Positions 8,204-16,893 are shown, counted from the first letter of the stretch. The stretch: 64,000 nt of DNA from JASGIT01 sp047601665 (GCA_047601665.1 JASGIT010000001.1:2976001-3040000); one strand, 5' to 3'. A program made the numbers and translations. Notes: generated by a model from the letters alone, not told the origin.

Positions 8204-9114
8204 GCCAAGGGCATTCCCAGGCCGCCGCCTGGGCGCGCGAGGGCGAGCGCAGCTACGTCTGGCTGCTGCGGCTCATGGTGTGGATCTCGCTGACGGCGGG
8301 GCGCAGCCTGGGCCGGGTCGTGCTGTACGGCATTGCGCTGTACTTCGTGCTCTTTGCGCCCAAGGCGCAGCGCGCCAGCCGTGCCTACCTGGCGCGCGTG
8401 CTGGGCCGCGCGCCGCGCTGGCGCGAGCGCTACCGCCATGTGCTGTGCTTTGCCACCACCATCCACGACCGGGTGTTTCTGCTGAAAAACCGGGACGCGC
8501 AGTTCCAGGTTCATGTACAGGGCGCCGACGCACTGCACGCCGCATTGCAGGGCGGGCGCGGCGCGCTGCTGATGGGCGCGCACCTGGGCAGCTTCGAGGT
8601 GCTGCGCACCATGGGTCAGGAGCGCGGCGGCCTGCGCGTGGCCATGGCCATGTACGAAGACAACGCGCGCCAGCTCAACGCCACGCTCGCGGCCATCGCG
8701 CCCGAGGCGATGCAGGACGTGATCGCCCTGGGCCGCATGGACGCCATGCTCGCGGTGCGCGACCGGCTCGACGAAGGCTGCCTCGTCGGCCTGCTGGCCG
8801 ACCGCTCGCTGGGCGCCGATGACGCTTGTGCGCGCCTGCCGTTCCTGGGGGCGGAGGCGGCCTTTCCCCTGGGCCCCTGGCGGCTGGCGGCCATGCTGCA
8901 GCGCCCGGTATTCTTCATGGCCGGGCTGTACCTGGGCGGCAACCGCTACGAAATCCGCTTCGAGCCCATCGCCGACTTTCATACCACGCCGCGCGCGGAT
9001 CGCCCTGCCGCGATGGCCGAGGCCCAGCGCGCCTACGTGGCGGCGCTGGAACGCGCGCTGCGCGCCGTGCCCATGAACTGGTTCAACTTCTACGACTTCT
9101 GGCAGACACCATGA
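8200..9114 (+). CDS. Lysophospholipid acyltransferase-like protein (LPLAT/HtrB-like, COG4261)
   Basis: A 304-residue membrane-associated acyltransferase starting at GTG 8200, which overlaps the dehydratase stop. An N-terminal hydrophobic segment (LMVWISLTAGRSLGRVVLYG) is followed by the catalytic HX4E-type motif GAHLGSFEVLRTM. The later GLLADRS region probably binds the acyl donor. This class resembles the lipid A acyltransferases. In aryl polyene clusters such enzymes are thought to attach the polyene to a lipid-like anchor. A second acyltransferase lies in the convergent operon (19671-20444), so the two may act on different positions. Confidence 0.82.
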   Translation: MSQGHSQAAAWAREGERSYVWLLRLMVWISLTAGRSLGRVVLYGIALYFVLFAPKAQRASRAYLARVLGRAPRWRERYRHVLCFATTIHDRVFLLKNRDAQFQVHVQGADALHAALQGGRGALLMGAHLGSFEVLRTMGQERGGLRVAMAMYEDNARQLNATLAAIAPEAMQDVIALGRMDAMLAVRDRLDEGCLVGLLADRSLGADDACARLPFLGAEAAFPLGPWRLAAMLQRPVFFMAGLYLGGNRYEIRFEPIADFHTTPRADRPAAMAEAQRAYVAALERALRAVPMNWFNFYDFWQTP

Positions 9115-9680
9115 CCCGTCGCTCTCTGTTTGTTCTTTTGCTTGCCTGCACCTCGCTGGCCGCGCACGCGGCGGGCTTCGACATCGACCAGCTGATGGGC
9201 GAACTCGCCCAGTTCAAGGGCGGGCGCGCGCGCTTCGTCGAAACGCGCCACGTCGCCGTGCTGGACGCGCCCGTGGTCTCCAGCGGCGAGATGCGCTTCA
9301 CCCCGCCCGACCGGCTGGAAAAAGACACGCTCCAGCCCCGCCGAGAAACCCTGGTGCTGGAGAAAAACACCCTCACCGTGGAGCGCGACGGCCGCAGCAT
9401 GACCTGGCAGGTGGGCAGCCGCCCCGAGGCCATGGCCTTCATCGAGAGCGTGCGCAGCACGCTGGCGGGCAACCGCGCGCAGCTGGAAAAATACTACCGC
9501 CTTGACCTGCAAGGCGCTGCCCGGGATTGGACGCTGGTGCTGCAGCCCGTGAGCGCCGAGGTGCAGGCGCTGGTCACGCGCATCACCGTGAATGGCAGCG
9601 GCCCCGAGGTGCGCCGCATCGAATACCAGCAGGCCGACGGCGACCGTTCGGAACTGGCGATCACCCCCATCAAGCCATGA
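9111..9680 (+). CDS. LolA-like periplasmic lipoprotein carrier protein
   Basis: A 189-residue protein with a clear Sec signal peptide (MTRRSLFVLLLACTSLAAHA, then AGFD) and a LolA-type body (FKGGRARFVETRHVAVLDAPVVSSG; MRFTPPDRLEK). It should act in the periplasm, shielding a hydrophobic cargo during transfer to the outer membrane. In aryl polyene clusters a LolA-like protein next to an MMPL exporter is characteristic, so the cargo is probably the polyene-lipid rather than lipoproteins. It overlaps the acyltransferase by ATGA and the exporter by 4 nt. Confidence 0.85.
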   Translation: MTRRSLFVLLLACTSLAAHAAGFDIDQLMGELAQFKGGRARFVETRHVAVLDAPVVSSGEMRFTPPDRLEKDTLQPRRETLVLEKNTLTVERDGRSMTWQVGSRPEAMAFIESVRSTLAGNRAQLEKYYRLDLQGAARDWTLVLQPVSAEVQALVTRITVNGSGPEVRRIEYQQADGDRSELAITPIKP

Positions 9681-12184
9681 GGCTCACCCCCGTCCGCATC
9701 CTGCTGCTGTGGCTGCTGGGCATGGCGGCGGGCATCGCCGTCGTCTGGCACAGCCGCTTCGTAGCGGACATGTCGTTCTTCCTGCCGTCCCGGCCCAGCG
9801 CCGAGCAGCAGGTGCTGGTGGAGCAGATGCAAAGCGGCGCGGTCTCGCGCCTGCTGATGCTGGCGATCGAGGGCGGGGACGAGGCCGGGCGCGCGCAGGC
9901 CTCCAAGGACTTGCGCCGCGCGCTGGCGGCCAGCGGGCTGTTTCCGTCGGTGCAGAACGGCGAGATGGACGGCTTGGACGCCGAGCGCGACTTCCTGCTG
10001 CGCTGGCGCTACGTGCTCAGCCCCGCCGTTACGCCCGAGCGCTTTACCGTGGCCGGGCTGCGCGAGGCCATTGGCCGCAGCATCGACCTGATTTCATCGC
10101 CCGTGGGCCAGCGCTTCAAGCCCTACCTGCTGCAAGACCCGACGGGCGAGGTGCTGGAAATCCTTACCCGCCTGCAGCCGGGCGGCGAGCCCCGGCTGGC
10201 GGGCGGCGTCTGGGCTTCGCAGGACGGGCAGCGCGCCCTGCTGCTGGCGCAGACCCGCGCCACGGGGACGGACACCGACGGCCAGGCCGAGGCCATTGCC
10301 AAGGCGCAATCTTTATTCGACGGCCTGCAAAAAGACCAGGCCAAGCCGCTCACGCTGGTGCTCTCCGGCCCCGGCATGTTCGCCGTGCAGTCGCGCGAGA
10401 TGGTGAAGGCCGAGGCCGAGCGCACCTCGATGCTGGGCATGATCGGCATCGTGCTGGTGCTGGCCTGGGTCTATCGCTCGGTGCGCACGCTGGCCCTGGG
10501 CCTGCTGCCGGTGGCGACGGCCACGCTCGCCGGCATCGTCGCCGTCAGCCTGGTCTACGGCAACGTGCATGGCATCACCATCGGCTTCGGCGCGGCGTTG
10601 ATCGGCGAGGCGGTGGACTATGCCATCTACTTCTGCATCCAGTCCGGCCGCGTCAGCCTGGCGCAATGGCGCCAGAGCTACTGGCCGACGATTCGGCTGG
10701 GCGTGATGACCTCGGTGGCGGGCTTTGGCGCGCTGCTGTTCGCGGGCTTTCCCGGCCTGGCGCAGCTGGGCCTGTACGCGCTCTCGGGCGTCACCGCCGC
10801 CGCCTTGGTGACGCGCTTCGTGCTGCCGCGCCTGGCGGGCGAGGGCGGCATACGGTTCAGTCCGCCCGGCGCCATCGCCCGCACCACGCAAGCCTGGCTG
10901 GCGCACGCGCGGCCGCTGCGCTGGCCGCTGCTGTTGCTGGCGCTGCTGGCGGCGGGCTATCTGGCGGTGCAGCGCGACAGCCTGTGGAGCCACGACCTCT
11001 CGGCGCTGTCAATGGTGCGCGCGCAGGACGCGCAGCAAGACGCCAGCCTGCGCGCCGAACTGGGCGCGCCCGATGCGCGCTATCTGGTGCTGGTGCGCGG
11101 GGCCGACCTTGAAACCGTATTGCAAGGGGCGGAGCAGGCGGGCAGCCGGCTGCAGGCGCTGGTGGACCAGGGCGTGATCGGCGGCTTCGACAGCCCGGCG
11201 CGCTTCGTGCCCAGCCAGCGCACCCAGGCCGAGCGCCGCGCCGCGCTGCCCGCGCCCGGCGTATTGCGCGCCGAACTCGCCACCGCGCTCGAAGGGATGC
11301 CGCTGTCGGCGGCGCGGCTCACGCCATTCGTCGATGCGGTGGCTGCCGCGCGCGAGCAGGGTTGGCTGGTGCCGAAAGACCTCGACGGCACGGCTCTGGC
11401 GCTGGCCGTGCATTCGCTGCTGTCGCACGGCCCCCAGGGCTGGACGGCCATGCTGCCGCTGCGCCCGGTATCGCGCGGGGAGGGGGTCTCTGCACGAATC
11501 GAGCGGCAAGCGGGCGCTGCGGATCGGGATGGGCTGCAAGGCGCAAACCGCAGCGATAGCCGTAGCTATCGCGAGGATTTGCAACGCCGCAGACCGCCCG
11601 AGGCCGCAGATGCACGCGGCGCGGCGATTCGTGCAGAGACCCCCATGGGCGCCGACATTCCGGTGCAAGCGCTGCGCACGGCGCTCGCGGGCACCCCGGC
11701 CACCGTGCTCGACCTGAAGGGCGAGTTCGAGCAGATGTATGGCGAGTACCTGCACCAGGCCATCGCCCTCTCGCTCGGCGGCGTGGCCGCGATCACCCTG
11801 CTGCTGGCCGTCACGCTGAAGTCGCCCCGGCGGCTGGCGCGCGTGCTGCTGACCCTGGCGGTGACGGTGACCCTGGTCATCACCGGCCTGCACCTGGTCG
11901 GCGTGCGCCTGCATCTGCTGCATCTGGTCGGCCTCCTGATGATCGTGGCCGTGGGGTCGAACTACGCGCTCTTCTTCGACCAGGTGCAGGCCGAGGGCAG
12001 CCTGTCGCCCGACGTCTGGCTCTCCATGGCGACGGCCGTGCTCACCCTCGCCATCGGCTTCGGCGCGCTCGCGCTTTCGCGCGTGCCGGTGCTGCAAGCC
12101 ATCGGCAGCACCGTGGCCCCCGGCGTGCTGTTGGCCATGCTGGTATCCGCCGTGCTCATCACGCCAAAGCACGGGGGGGATTGA
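9677..12184 (+). CDS. MMPL/RND-family exporter of aryl polyene lipid, with an in-frame palindromic insertion
   Basis: An 835-residue MMPL-family inner-membrane transporter starting at ATG 9677. It has an N-terminal membrane anchor (VRILLLWLLGMAAGIAVVWH), two large periplasmic loops and two blocks of membrane helices (about residues 250-380 and 685-835). Motifs such as GFGAALIGEAVDYAIYF and IVAVGSNYALFFDQV are the paired membrane segments with acidic residues typical of the family. It is expected to move the finished polyene across the inner membrane. Residues about 602-656 are encoded by a palindromic repeat element (11482-11644) and read as a low-complexity Arg/Asp/Ala-rich stretch in the second periplasmic loop, without breaking the frame. 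Confidence 0.85.
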   Translation: MRLTPVRILLLWLLGMAAGIAVVWHSRFVADMSFFLPSRPSAEQQVLVEQMQSGAVSRLLMLAIEGGDEAGRAQASKDLRRALAASGLFPSVQNGEMDGLDAERDFLLRWRYVLSPAVTPERFTVAGLREAIGRSIDLISSPVGQRFKPYLLQDPTGEVLEILTRLQPGGEPRLAGGVWASQDGQRALLLAQTRATGTDTDGQAEAIAKAQSLFDGLQKDQAKPLTLVLSGPGMFAVQSREMVKAEAERTSMLGMIGIVLVLAWVYRSVRTLALGLLPVATATLAGIVAVSLVYGNVHGITIGFGAALIGEAVDYAIYFCIQSGRVSLAQWRQSYWPTIRLGVMTSVAGFGALLFAGFPGLAQLGLYALSGVTAAALVTRFVLPRLAGEGGIRFSPPGAIARTTQAWLAHARPLRWPLLLLALLAAGYLAVQRDSLWSHDLSALSMVRAQDAQQDASLRAELGAPDARYLVLVRGADLETVLQGAEQAGSRLQALVDQGVIGGFDSPARFVPSQRTQAERRAALPAPGVLRAELATALEGMPLSAARLTPFVDAVAAAREQGWLVPKDLDGTALALAVHSLLSHGPQGWTAMLPLRPVSRGEGVSARIERQAGAADRDGLQGANRSDSRSYREDLQRRRPPEAADARGAAIRAETPMGADIPVQALRTALAGTPATVLDLKGEFEQMYGEYLHQAIALSLGGVAAITLLLAVTLKSPRRLARVLLTLAVTVTLVITGLHLVGVRLHLLHLVGLLMIVAVGSNYALFFDQVQAEGSLSPDVWLSMATAVLTLAIGFGALALSRVPVLQAIGSTVAPGVLLAMLVSAVLITPKHGGD
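11482..11644. repeat. Palindromic element inserted in frame in the MMPL gene
   Basis: A 163-bp element bounded by perfect 20-nt inverted repeats, GGGGGTCTCTGCACGAATCG at 11482-11501 and its exact complement at 11625-11644. The centre holds an 8-bp hairpin GCGATAGC-CGTA-GCTATCGC (11553-11572). On either side of that hairpin are TGCAAGGCGCAAACCGCA and GAGGATTTGCAACGCCGCAG. The same core recurs at 54441-54500 with different arms. The sequence is translated in frame within the exporter. Confidence 0.85.
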
Positions 12185-12185
12185 G

Positions 12186-12812
12186 ATGGAAATGCGCCGC
12201 TACGGCCAGGGCGCGCCGGACGCGCTGGTGCTGCTGCCCGGCGCGCAGATGCACCCGGCGGACGTGGAAAGCGGCGGCCTGCCCGCGCTGATGCCCGGCA
12301 CGCTGGATTTGATCGTGCCCGACCTGCACCTCGACCCCACGGGCCGCAGCGACGCCGTGCAGCGCCTGGCGCACGAGGTGCTGGCCCCGCTGGCCGGGCG
12401 CTACCGCCACCGGTGGCTGGCGGGCATCTCGCTGGGCGGACTGCTGGCGCTGCGTTACGCGCAAATTGCGGGCGACGGCCTGCGCGGCCTGTGCCTGCTG
12501 GCACCTTATCCAGGCAGCCGCCTTGTGACCAACCACATCGCCCGCGCTGGCGGCCTGCAGGCCTGGCAGCCCACGCCCGCGCAACTGGCCGACCCTGAAT
12601 ACGCCCTCTGGGTCGGCTTGCGCGCAGGCCAGCCCCGGCTGCCCACGTTCATCGGCTGGGGGCGCGCAGACCGCTTCGCCGCCGGCATGGCCGCCGTGGC
12701 CGATCTGCTGCCGCAGGCCGCGCGCCGCGAAGCCGATGGCGGGCACGACTGGGCGGCGTGGCGGCCCTTGTGGCGCGATGCGCTCGCGTGGATCGCGGAG
12801 GAAACCGCGTGA
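12186..12812 (+). CDS. Alpha/beta-hydrolase-fold protein of the pigment operon
   Basis: A 208-residue alpha/beta hydrolase. The nucleophile elbow is GISLGG (Ser), the acid is likely Asp in GRADRF, and the His is in GGHDWAAW, giving a full Ser-Asp-His triad. It starts 1 nt after the MMPL stop and overlaps the following deacetylase by 4 nt, so it is translationally coupled. Activity could be a thioesterase or esterase releasing or trimming the polyene chain, but this is inferred only from context. Confidence 0.75.
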   Translation: MEMRRYGQGAPDALVLLPGAQMHPADVESGGLPALMPGTLDLIVPDLHLDPTGRSDAVQRLAHEVLAPLAGRYRHRWLAGISLGGLLALRYAQIAGDGLRGLCLLAPYPGSRLVTNHIARAGGLQAWQPTPAQLADPEYALWVGLRAGQPRLPTFIGWGRADRFAAGMAAVADLLPQAARREADGGHDWAAWRPLWRDALAWIAEETA

Positions 12813-13624
12813 GCCGTCCCTGGCGCCCCACGCCGCTGCTCACGGGCTCGGCCCTGCTGCACGCGGGCGCGGCGGCGGGCCTGCTCGCCGCCCCGGCCCA
12901 CTGGCCCTGGGCGCTGGCGGCGGTGGCCGCCGACCACGCCCTGCTCACCGCCGCCGGCCTGTGGCCGCGCTCGCACGCGCTCGGGCCCAACATCACGCGG
13001 CTGCCCGCCATGCCCGCAGGCAGGGCAGGCCAAGAACGTGGGCGTGTGGCGCTGACCATAGACGACGGCCCCGACCCGGAGGTCACGCCCCGCGTGCTCG
13101 ACCTGCTGGCCGAACACCGGCTCAAGGCCAGCTTCTTCCTCATCGGCCACCGGGCGGAAAAGCACCCCGCGCTGTGCCGCGCCATCGTGGCGCAGGGCCA
13201 CCGGGTGGAAAACCACGGCTACAGCCATTCGCACGCGCTCTCGCTGTTCGGCCCGGCGCGCCTGGCTGCCGACATCGCCCGCGCCCAGGCCGTGCTGCAC
13301 GACGCCAGCGGCCAGCCGCCGCGCTTTTTCCGCCCCACGGCGGGCCTGCGCAACCTGTTCCTGGAGCCCGTGCTGGCGCGCCTGGACTTGCAACTGGCCA
13401 GCTGGACGCGCCGCGGCTACGACACCCGCGAGCCGCACCCCGGCCGCGTGCTGCAACGCCTGGTTCACCGGCTGGCCGACGGCGACATCCTGCTGCTGCA
13501 CGACGGCCACGCGGCGCGCGCGGGCGACGGCAGGCCGGTGATCGAGCACCTGATTCCGCTGCTGGCCCAGCGGCTGGCGCAGGCGGGGCTGGCCAGCGTG
13601 ACCCTGCATGAGTCGTGGCCGTGA
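12809..13624 (+). CDS. Polysaccharide deacetylase (NodB-homology) family protein
   Basis: A 271-residue protein whose GTG start at 12809 overlaps the hydrolase stop. After a hydrophobic N-terminal region with two likely membrane helices comes the NodB domain, with TIDDGPDPEVTP (catalytic base and metal Asp) and VENHGYSHSHAL (HXXXH metal-binding His pair). LLLHDGH is near the C terminus. Carbohydrate esterase family 4 members remove N-acetyl groups from peptidoglycan or glycans. Within a polyene cluster, the likely target is a sugar attached to the pigment or its anchor, which would pair with the glycosyltransferase in the convergent operon. That link is inference. Confidence 0.85.
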   Translation: MSRPWRPTPLLTGSALLHAGAAAGLLAAPAHWPWALAAVAADHALLTAAGLWPRSHALGPNITRLPAMPAGRAGQERGRVALTIDDGPDPEVTPRVLDLLAEHRLKASFFLIGHRAEKHPALCRAIVAQGHRVENHGYSHSHALSLFGPARLAADIARAQAVLHDASGQPPRFFRPTAGLRNLFLEPVLARLDLQLASWTRRGYDTREPHPGRVLQRLVHRLADGDILLLHDGHAARAGDGRPVIEHLIPLLAQRLAQAGLASVTLHESWP

Positions 13625-13637
13625 CATGTTTGCGGTA

Positions 13638-13687
13638 TTTTTGGCCTCCAGCGCTTGTGTGGTAAGCGCTAGCAGCTATCATTTTTG
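13638..13687 (+). repeat. Dispersed intergenic repeat, copy 2
   Basis: Good copy of the repeat (GGCCTCCAGCGCTTG, then TAAGCGCTAGCAGCTATC, then ATTTTTG). AGCGCTT and AAGCGCT pair as a hairpin. It fills most of the only sizeable gap in the pigment operon, between the deacetylase and the second ketosynthase, where it could partly attenuate transcription. Confidence 0.8.
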
Positions 13688-13706
13688 AGGCTGATTTGCC
13701 GCTTCC

Positions 13707-14912
13707 ATGGCGTACACTTTTACCGTGCCTCCCCTGCTCCTTTCCGCCACCACCCTCACGACCTGCCTGGGCCGGGGCCTTGCCGCGCACGACGAGGCCC
13801 TGCGGGCTGGGCGCTCGGGCCTGCGCCCCTGCGATTTCGAGTCGGTGCGGCTGGACACCTGGATCGGCGCGGTGGACGGCGTCGATGCCGTCGCGCTGCC
13901 CGCCAGCCTCGCCGAATACGACTGCCGCAACAACCGCCTCGCCCTCCTGGGCCTGGAGGCCGACGGCTTCGCCGAGCAGGCGCGCGCCGCCGCGCAGCGC
14001 TATGGCAGCCGGCGCGTGGGCGTGTTCCTGGGCACCAGCACTTCGGGCATTCTGGAGACGGAACTGGCCTACCGCGCACGCGACGCGGCCACCGGCGCGC
14101 TGCCCGCCGCCCTGAGCTACGCGGGGTCGCATTGCCCGTTCTCGGTCACCGACTTCGTGCGCCTTTATCTTGGGCTGGACGGCATGGCGCTGACCATTTC
14201 CACGGCCTGCTCGTCCAGCGCCAAGGTATTCGCCGCCGCCGCGCGGCAGATCGCGCTGGGCACGATCGACGCGGCCGTGGTCGGCGGCGTGGACAGCCTG
14301 TGCCTGACGACGCTGTACGGCTTCGCCTCGCTGCAACTCACCTCCACCCAGCCCGCGCGGCCTTACGACGCGCGGCGCGACGGCATCTCCATCGGCGAGG
14401 GCGCGGCGTTCGCGCTGCTGGAGCGCGCGGATGCAGGGCAGGGCGGCATCTACCTGCTGGGCACGGGCGAATCGAGCGACGCGCACCACATGTCTGCCCC
14501 CCACCCTGAGGGCCTGGGCGCGCGGCTGGCGATGGAGGCGGCGCTGCAGTCCGCCAATATCGCGCCCCAGGATGTGGACTACGTGAACCTGCACGGCACG
14601 GCCACCCCCGCCAACGACGCCGCCGAGGGCCTGGCGATGGCGGCGCTGTTCGGCGCCCGCGTGCCCTGCAGCTCGACCAAGGGCGCCACCGGCCACACGC
14701 TGGGCGCTGCTGGCGCGGTGGAGGCGCTGATCGCCGCGCGCGCGCTCACGCAAGGCTGGATTCCCGGCAGCCCCGGCACGCAGGTGCTCGATGAGGCACT
14801 GGCGCTCGACTACCGCCTGACCGGCAGTGCCGCGCCGCTGCGTACGGTGCTCAGCAATTCCTTTGGCTTTGGCGGCAGCAACTGCGCGCTGGTGCTGGGA
14901 GCACGGCCATGA
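13707..14912 (+). CDS. Beta-ketoacyl-ACP synthase (second ketosynthase)
   Basis: A 401-residue condensing enzyme with a complete triad: Cys168 in ISTACSSSAKV, His296 in NLHGTATPANDA and His330 in KGATGHTLGAAG. It overlaps by ATGA with the next gene, a half-length ketosynthase lacking the nucleophile. That arrangement mirrors the ketosynthase/chain-length-factor pairs of type II polyketide and aryl polyene systems, so this is probably the elongating subunit of the heterodimer. It opens the second block of the operon, 82 bp after the deacetylase. Confidence 0.92.
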   Translation: MAYTFTVPPLLLSATTLTTCLGRGLAAHDEALRAGRSGLRPCDFESVRLDTWIGAVDGVDAVALPASLAEYDCRNNRLALLGLEADGFAEQARAAAQRYGSRRVGVFLGTSTSGILETELAYRARDAATGALPAALSYAGSHCPFSVTDFVRLYLGLDGMALTISTACSSSAKVFAAAARQIALGTIDAAVVGGVDSLCLTTLYGFASLQLTSTQPARPYDARRDGISIGEGAAFALLERADAGQGGIYLLGTGESSDAHHMSAPHPEGLGARLAMEAALQSANIAPQDVDYVNLHGTATPANDAAEGLAMAALFGARVPCSSTKGATGHTLGAAGAVEALIAARALTQGWIPGSPGTQVLDEALALDYRLTGSAAPLRTVLSNSFGFGGSNCALVLGARP

Positions 14913-15712
14913 ACGAAACGCTCTCCGCCTGGATCGACGGCATCGGCCTGATCGCCCCCGGTCTGCCCGACTGGCCTGCTGCGCAGGCCGTGCTCGGCGG
15001 GGCGCAGCCCTGGCGCAACGAGCCTTCCGTGCTGCCGGCCCCCGCGCTGCTGCCGCCCGCCGAGCGCCGCCGCGCCAGCCGTGTCATCCGCCTGGCGCTG
15101 GCGCTGGGCCAGCAGGCCGTGGAGCAGGCAGGCGCCGACCCGGCGCAACTGGCCACCGTGTTCGCCGCCTCGGGGGCCGATGGCCACAACTGCCATGCGC
15201 TGTGTGAACAACTCGCGGGCGACGACCGGCAGATCTCGCCCACGCGCTTTCACAACTCCGTGCATAACGCCGCTGCGGGCTACTGGGGCATCGCCACGCG
15301 CAGCATGGCGCCCTGCCAGGTGATCTGCGCCTACGACGGCAGCCTGGGCGCGGGGCTGCTGGACGCGCTGGCGCAGGTGGCGCTCGACCAGCGCCCCGTG
15401 CTGCTGATCTGCTACGACAGCGAGTACCCCGAGCCGCTGCACGCCAAGCGCCCGCTGCTCGACGCGGCGGGCATGGCGTGGCTGCTGGCGCCGCAGCGCA
15501 CCAAAGCATCGCTGGCGCAGATCAGCGTGACGCCCGGCGGGCAGGATGCGCCCACGCCCATGCAGGACGCGGCGCTGGAAGCCCTGCGCGCGCAATTCCC
15601 CTCGCTGCGCGCGCTGCCGGCGCTGGAGGCACTGGCCCGCCACAGTGCCGCCGACGTGGCGCTCGACTACCTGCCCGGCCACAGCCTGGGCCTGCGCGTG
15701 CAGCCATGCTGA
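14909..15712 (+). CDS. Chain-length-factor-like half ketosynthase
   Basis: A 267-residue protein related to the N-terminal half of ketosynthases, with no active-site Cys motif and no C-terminal His motifs. Recognisable pieces are the thiolase-like segments TVFAASGADGHNCHALCEQL and HNSVHNAAAGYWGIAT. Translational coupling to the preceding full ketosynthase (ATGA) suggests they form a heterodimer in which this subunit sets chain length. The short length is usual for this aryl polyene subfamily and is not a sign of decay, since the frame is clean. It overlaps the next dehydratase by 7 nt. Confidence 0.8.
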   Translation: MNETLSAWIDGIGLIAPGLPDWPAAQAVLGGAQPWRNEPSVLPAPALLPPAERRRASRVIRLALALGQQAVEQAGADPAQLATVFAASGADGHNCHALCEQLAGDDRQISPTRFHNSVHNAAAGYWGIATRSMAPCQVICAYDGSLGAGLLDALAQVALDQRPVLLICYDSEYPEPLHAKRPLLDAAGMAWLLAPQRTKASLAQISVTPGGQDAPTPMQDAALEALRAQFPSLRALPALEALARHSAADVALDYLPGHSLGLRVQPC

Positions 15713-16152
15713 TGCCCGACCACGCCTGGATCGCGGCGCACATCCCGCACCAGGGTGGCATGTGCCTGCTCGACCGTGTGCTCGCCTGGGACGCGCAGCA
15801 CATCCGCTGCGCCGCCACCAGCCACCGCGCATCGGACAACCCGCTGCGCGCGCAGGGCCGCCTGGGCGCGGCCAACGCCGTCGAATACGCGGCCCAGGCC
15901 ATGGCCGTGCATGGCGCGTTGCTGGCGGACACCACACTCGGCGCGGGCTACCTCGCCAGCGTGCGCGGTGTGCGCCTGCACGCGGAGCGGCTGGACGACG
16001 TGGCGGGCGAGTTGCACGTCGAGGCCACGCGGCTTTCGGGCGACGACGCCGTCATCCTCTACGCATTCACCGTCGGCACCTTTGATCGCTGCCTGGCCGA
16101 AGGGCGCGCATCGGTCGTGCTCGACGCCGCCTCCTTTTCCACCCCGCCATGA
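15706..16152 (+). CDS. Second hot-dog 3-hydroxyacyl-ACP dehydratase (ApeP-like)
   Basis: A 148-residue hot-dog protein, start ATG 15706 within the end of the previous gene (a second ATG at 15712 is possible). The N-terminal signature IPHQGGMCLLDRVLAWD carries the catalytic His, and NAVEYAAQAMAVHGAL has the helix with the acidic residue. It is a different branch from the FabZ-like dehydratase at 7910-8203. Aryl polyene clusters commonly need two dehydratases, which may act together or at different chain lengths. It overlaps the ketoreductase by ATGA. Confidence 0.82.
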   Translation: MLMPDHAWIAAHIPHQGGMCLLDRVLAWDAQHIRCAATSHRASDNPLRAQGRLGAANAVEYAAQAMAVHGALLADTTLGAGYLASVRGVRLHAERLDDVAGELHVEATRLSGDDAVILYAFTVGTFDRCLAEGRASVVLDAASFSTPP

Positions 16153-16883
16153 ACACCTCCACTCCACGCCGCGCCCTCGTCACCGGCGGCAGCGGCGGCC
16201 TGGGCGCTGCCATCTGCGAACGACTGGCTGCCTCGGGCCTGCATGTCATCGTCCACGCCAACCAGGGCCTTGCACGCGCGCAGGCCCTGGCCGCGCAACT
16301 CCAGGCCGGCGGCGCCAGCGCAGAGGCCGTGGCTTTCGACGTGACCGACCGCCAGGCCTGTGCGCAAGCGCTGGAGGCGCTGCTGGAGCGCGGCCCGATC
16401 CAGGTGCTGGTGAACAACGCGGGCATCCACGACGACGCGGTGTTCGCGGGCATGGGCGGGGCGCAATGGGACCGCGTGCTGGACGTGTCGCTGAACGGCT
16501 TCTTCAACGTCACGCAGCCGCTCACCCTGCCCATGCTGCGCACGCGCTGGGGGCGCATCGTCAACGTCTCGTCCGTCACCGCCGTGGCGGGCAACCGGGG
16601 GCAGGTGAACTACGCCGCCGCCAAGGGCGGGCTGCACGCCGCCAGCCGCTCGCTGGCGCTTGAATTGGCGAGCCGGGGCGTGACGGTGAACGTCGTCGCG
16701 CCCGGCATCATCGACAGCGGCATGGCCGAGGGCCAGTTCAGCACCGATGCGCTGCGCCAGATGGTGCCCATGCAGCGCGCGGGCCGGCCGCAGGAAGTGG
16801 CCGAGCTGGTGGAGTTCCTCGCGTCGGAGCGCGCCGCCTACATCACGGGGCAGGTGATTTCCATCAACGGCGGCATGGCCTGA
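16149..16883 (+). CDS. 3-oxoacyl-ACP reductase, FabG-like SDR
   Basis: A 244-residue classical short-chain dehydrogenase. It shows the NADP(H)-binding TGGSGGLGAAI, the NNAGI motif, the catalytic Ser in NVSSVT and the Tyr-Lys pair in YAAAKGG. It reduces 3-ketoacyl-ACP to 3-hydroxyacyl-ACP, feeding the dehydratases. Ketosynthase, chain-length factor, dehydratase and ketoreductase overlap successively, giving a complete polyene elongation module with no enoyl reductase, as needed to keep the double bonds conjugated. It is the last gene of the plus-strand operon. Confidence 0.92.
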   Translation: MNTSTPRRALVTGGSGGLGAAICERLAASGLHVIVHANQGLARAQALAAQLQAGGASAEAVAFDVTDRQACAQALEALLERGPIQVLVNNAGIHDDAVFAGMGGAQWDRVLDVSLNGFFNVTQPLTLPMLRTRWGRIVNVSSVTAVAGNRGQVNYAAAKGGLHAASRSLALELASRGVTVNVVAPGIIDSGMAEGQFSTDALRQMVPMQRAGRPQEVAELVEFLASERAAYITGQVISINGGMA

Positions 16884-16893
16884 AATTCAAGCC

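Noticed and set aside
14909..15712. The half ketosynthase as a truncated pseudogene
   Set aside because: It has a clean frame, is coupled to both neighbours, and short nucleophile-less ketosynthase partners are normal in aryl polyene clusters.
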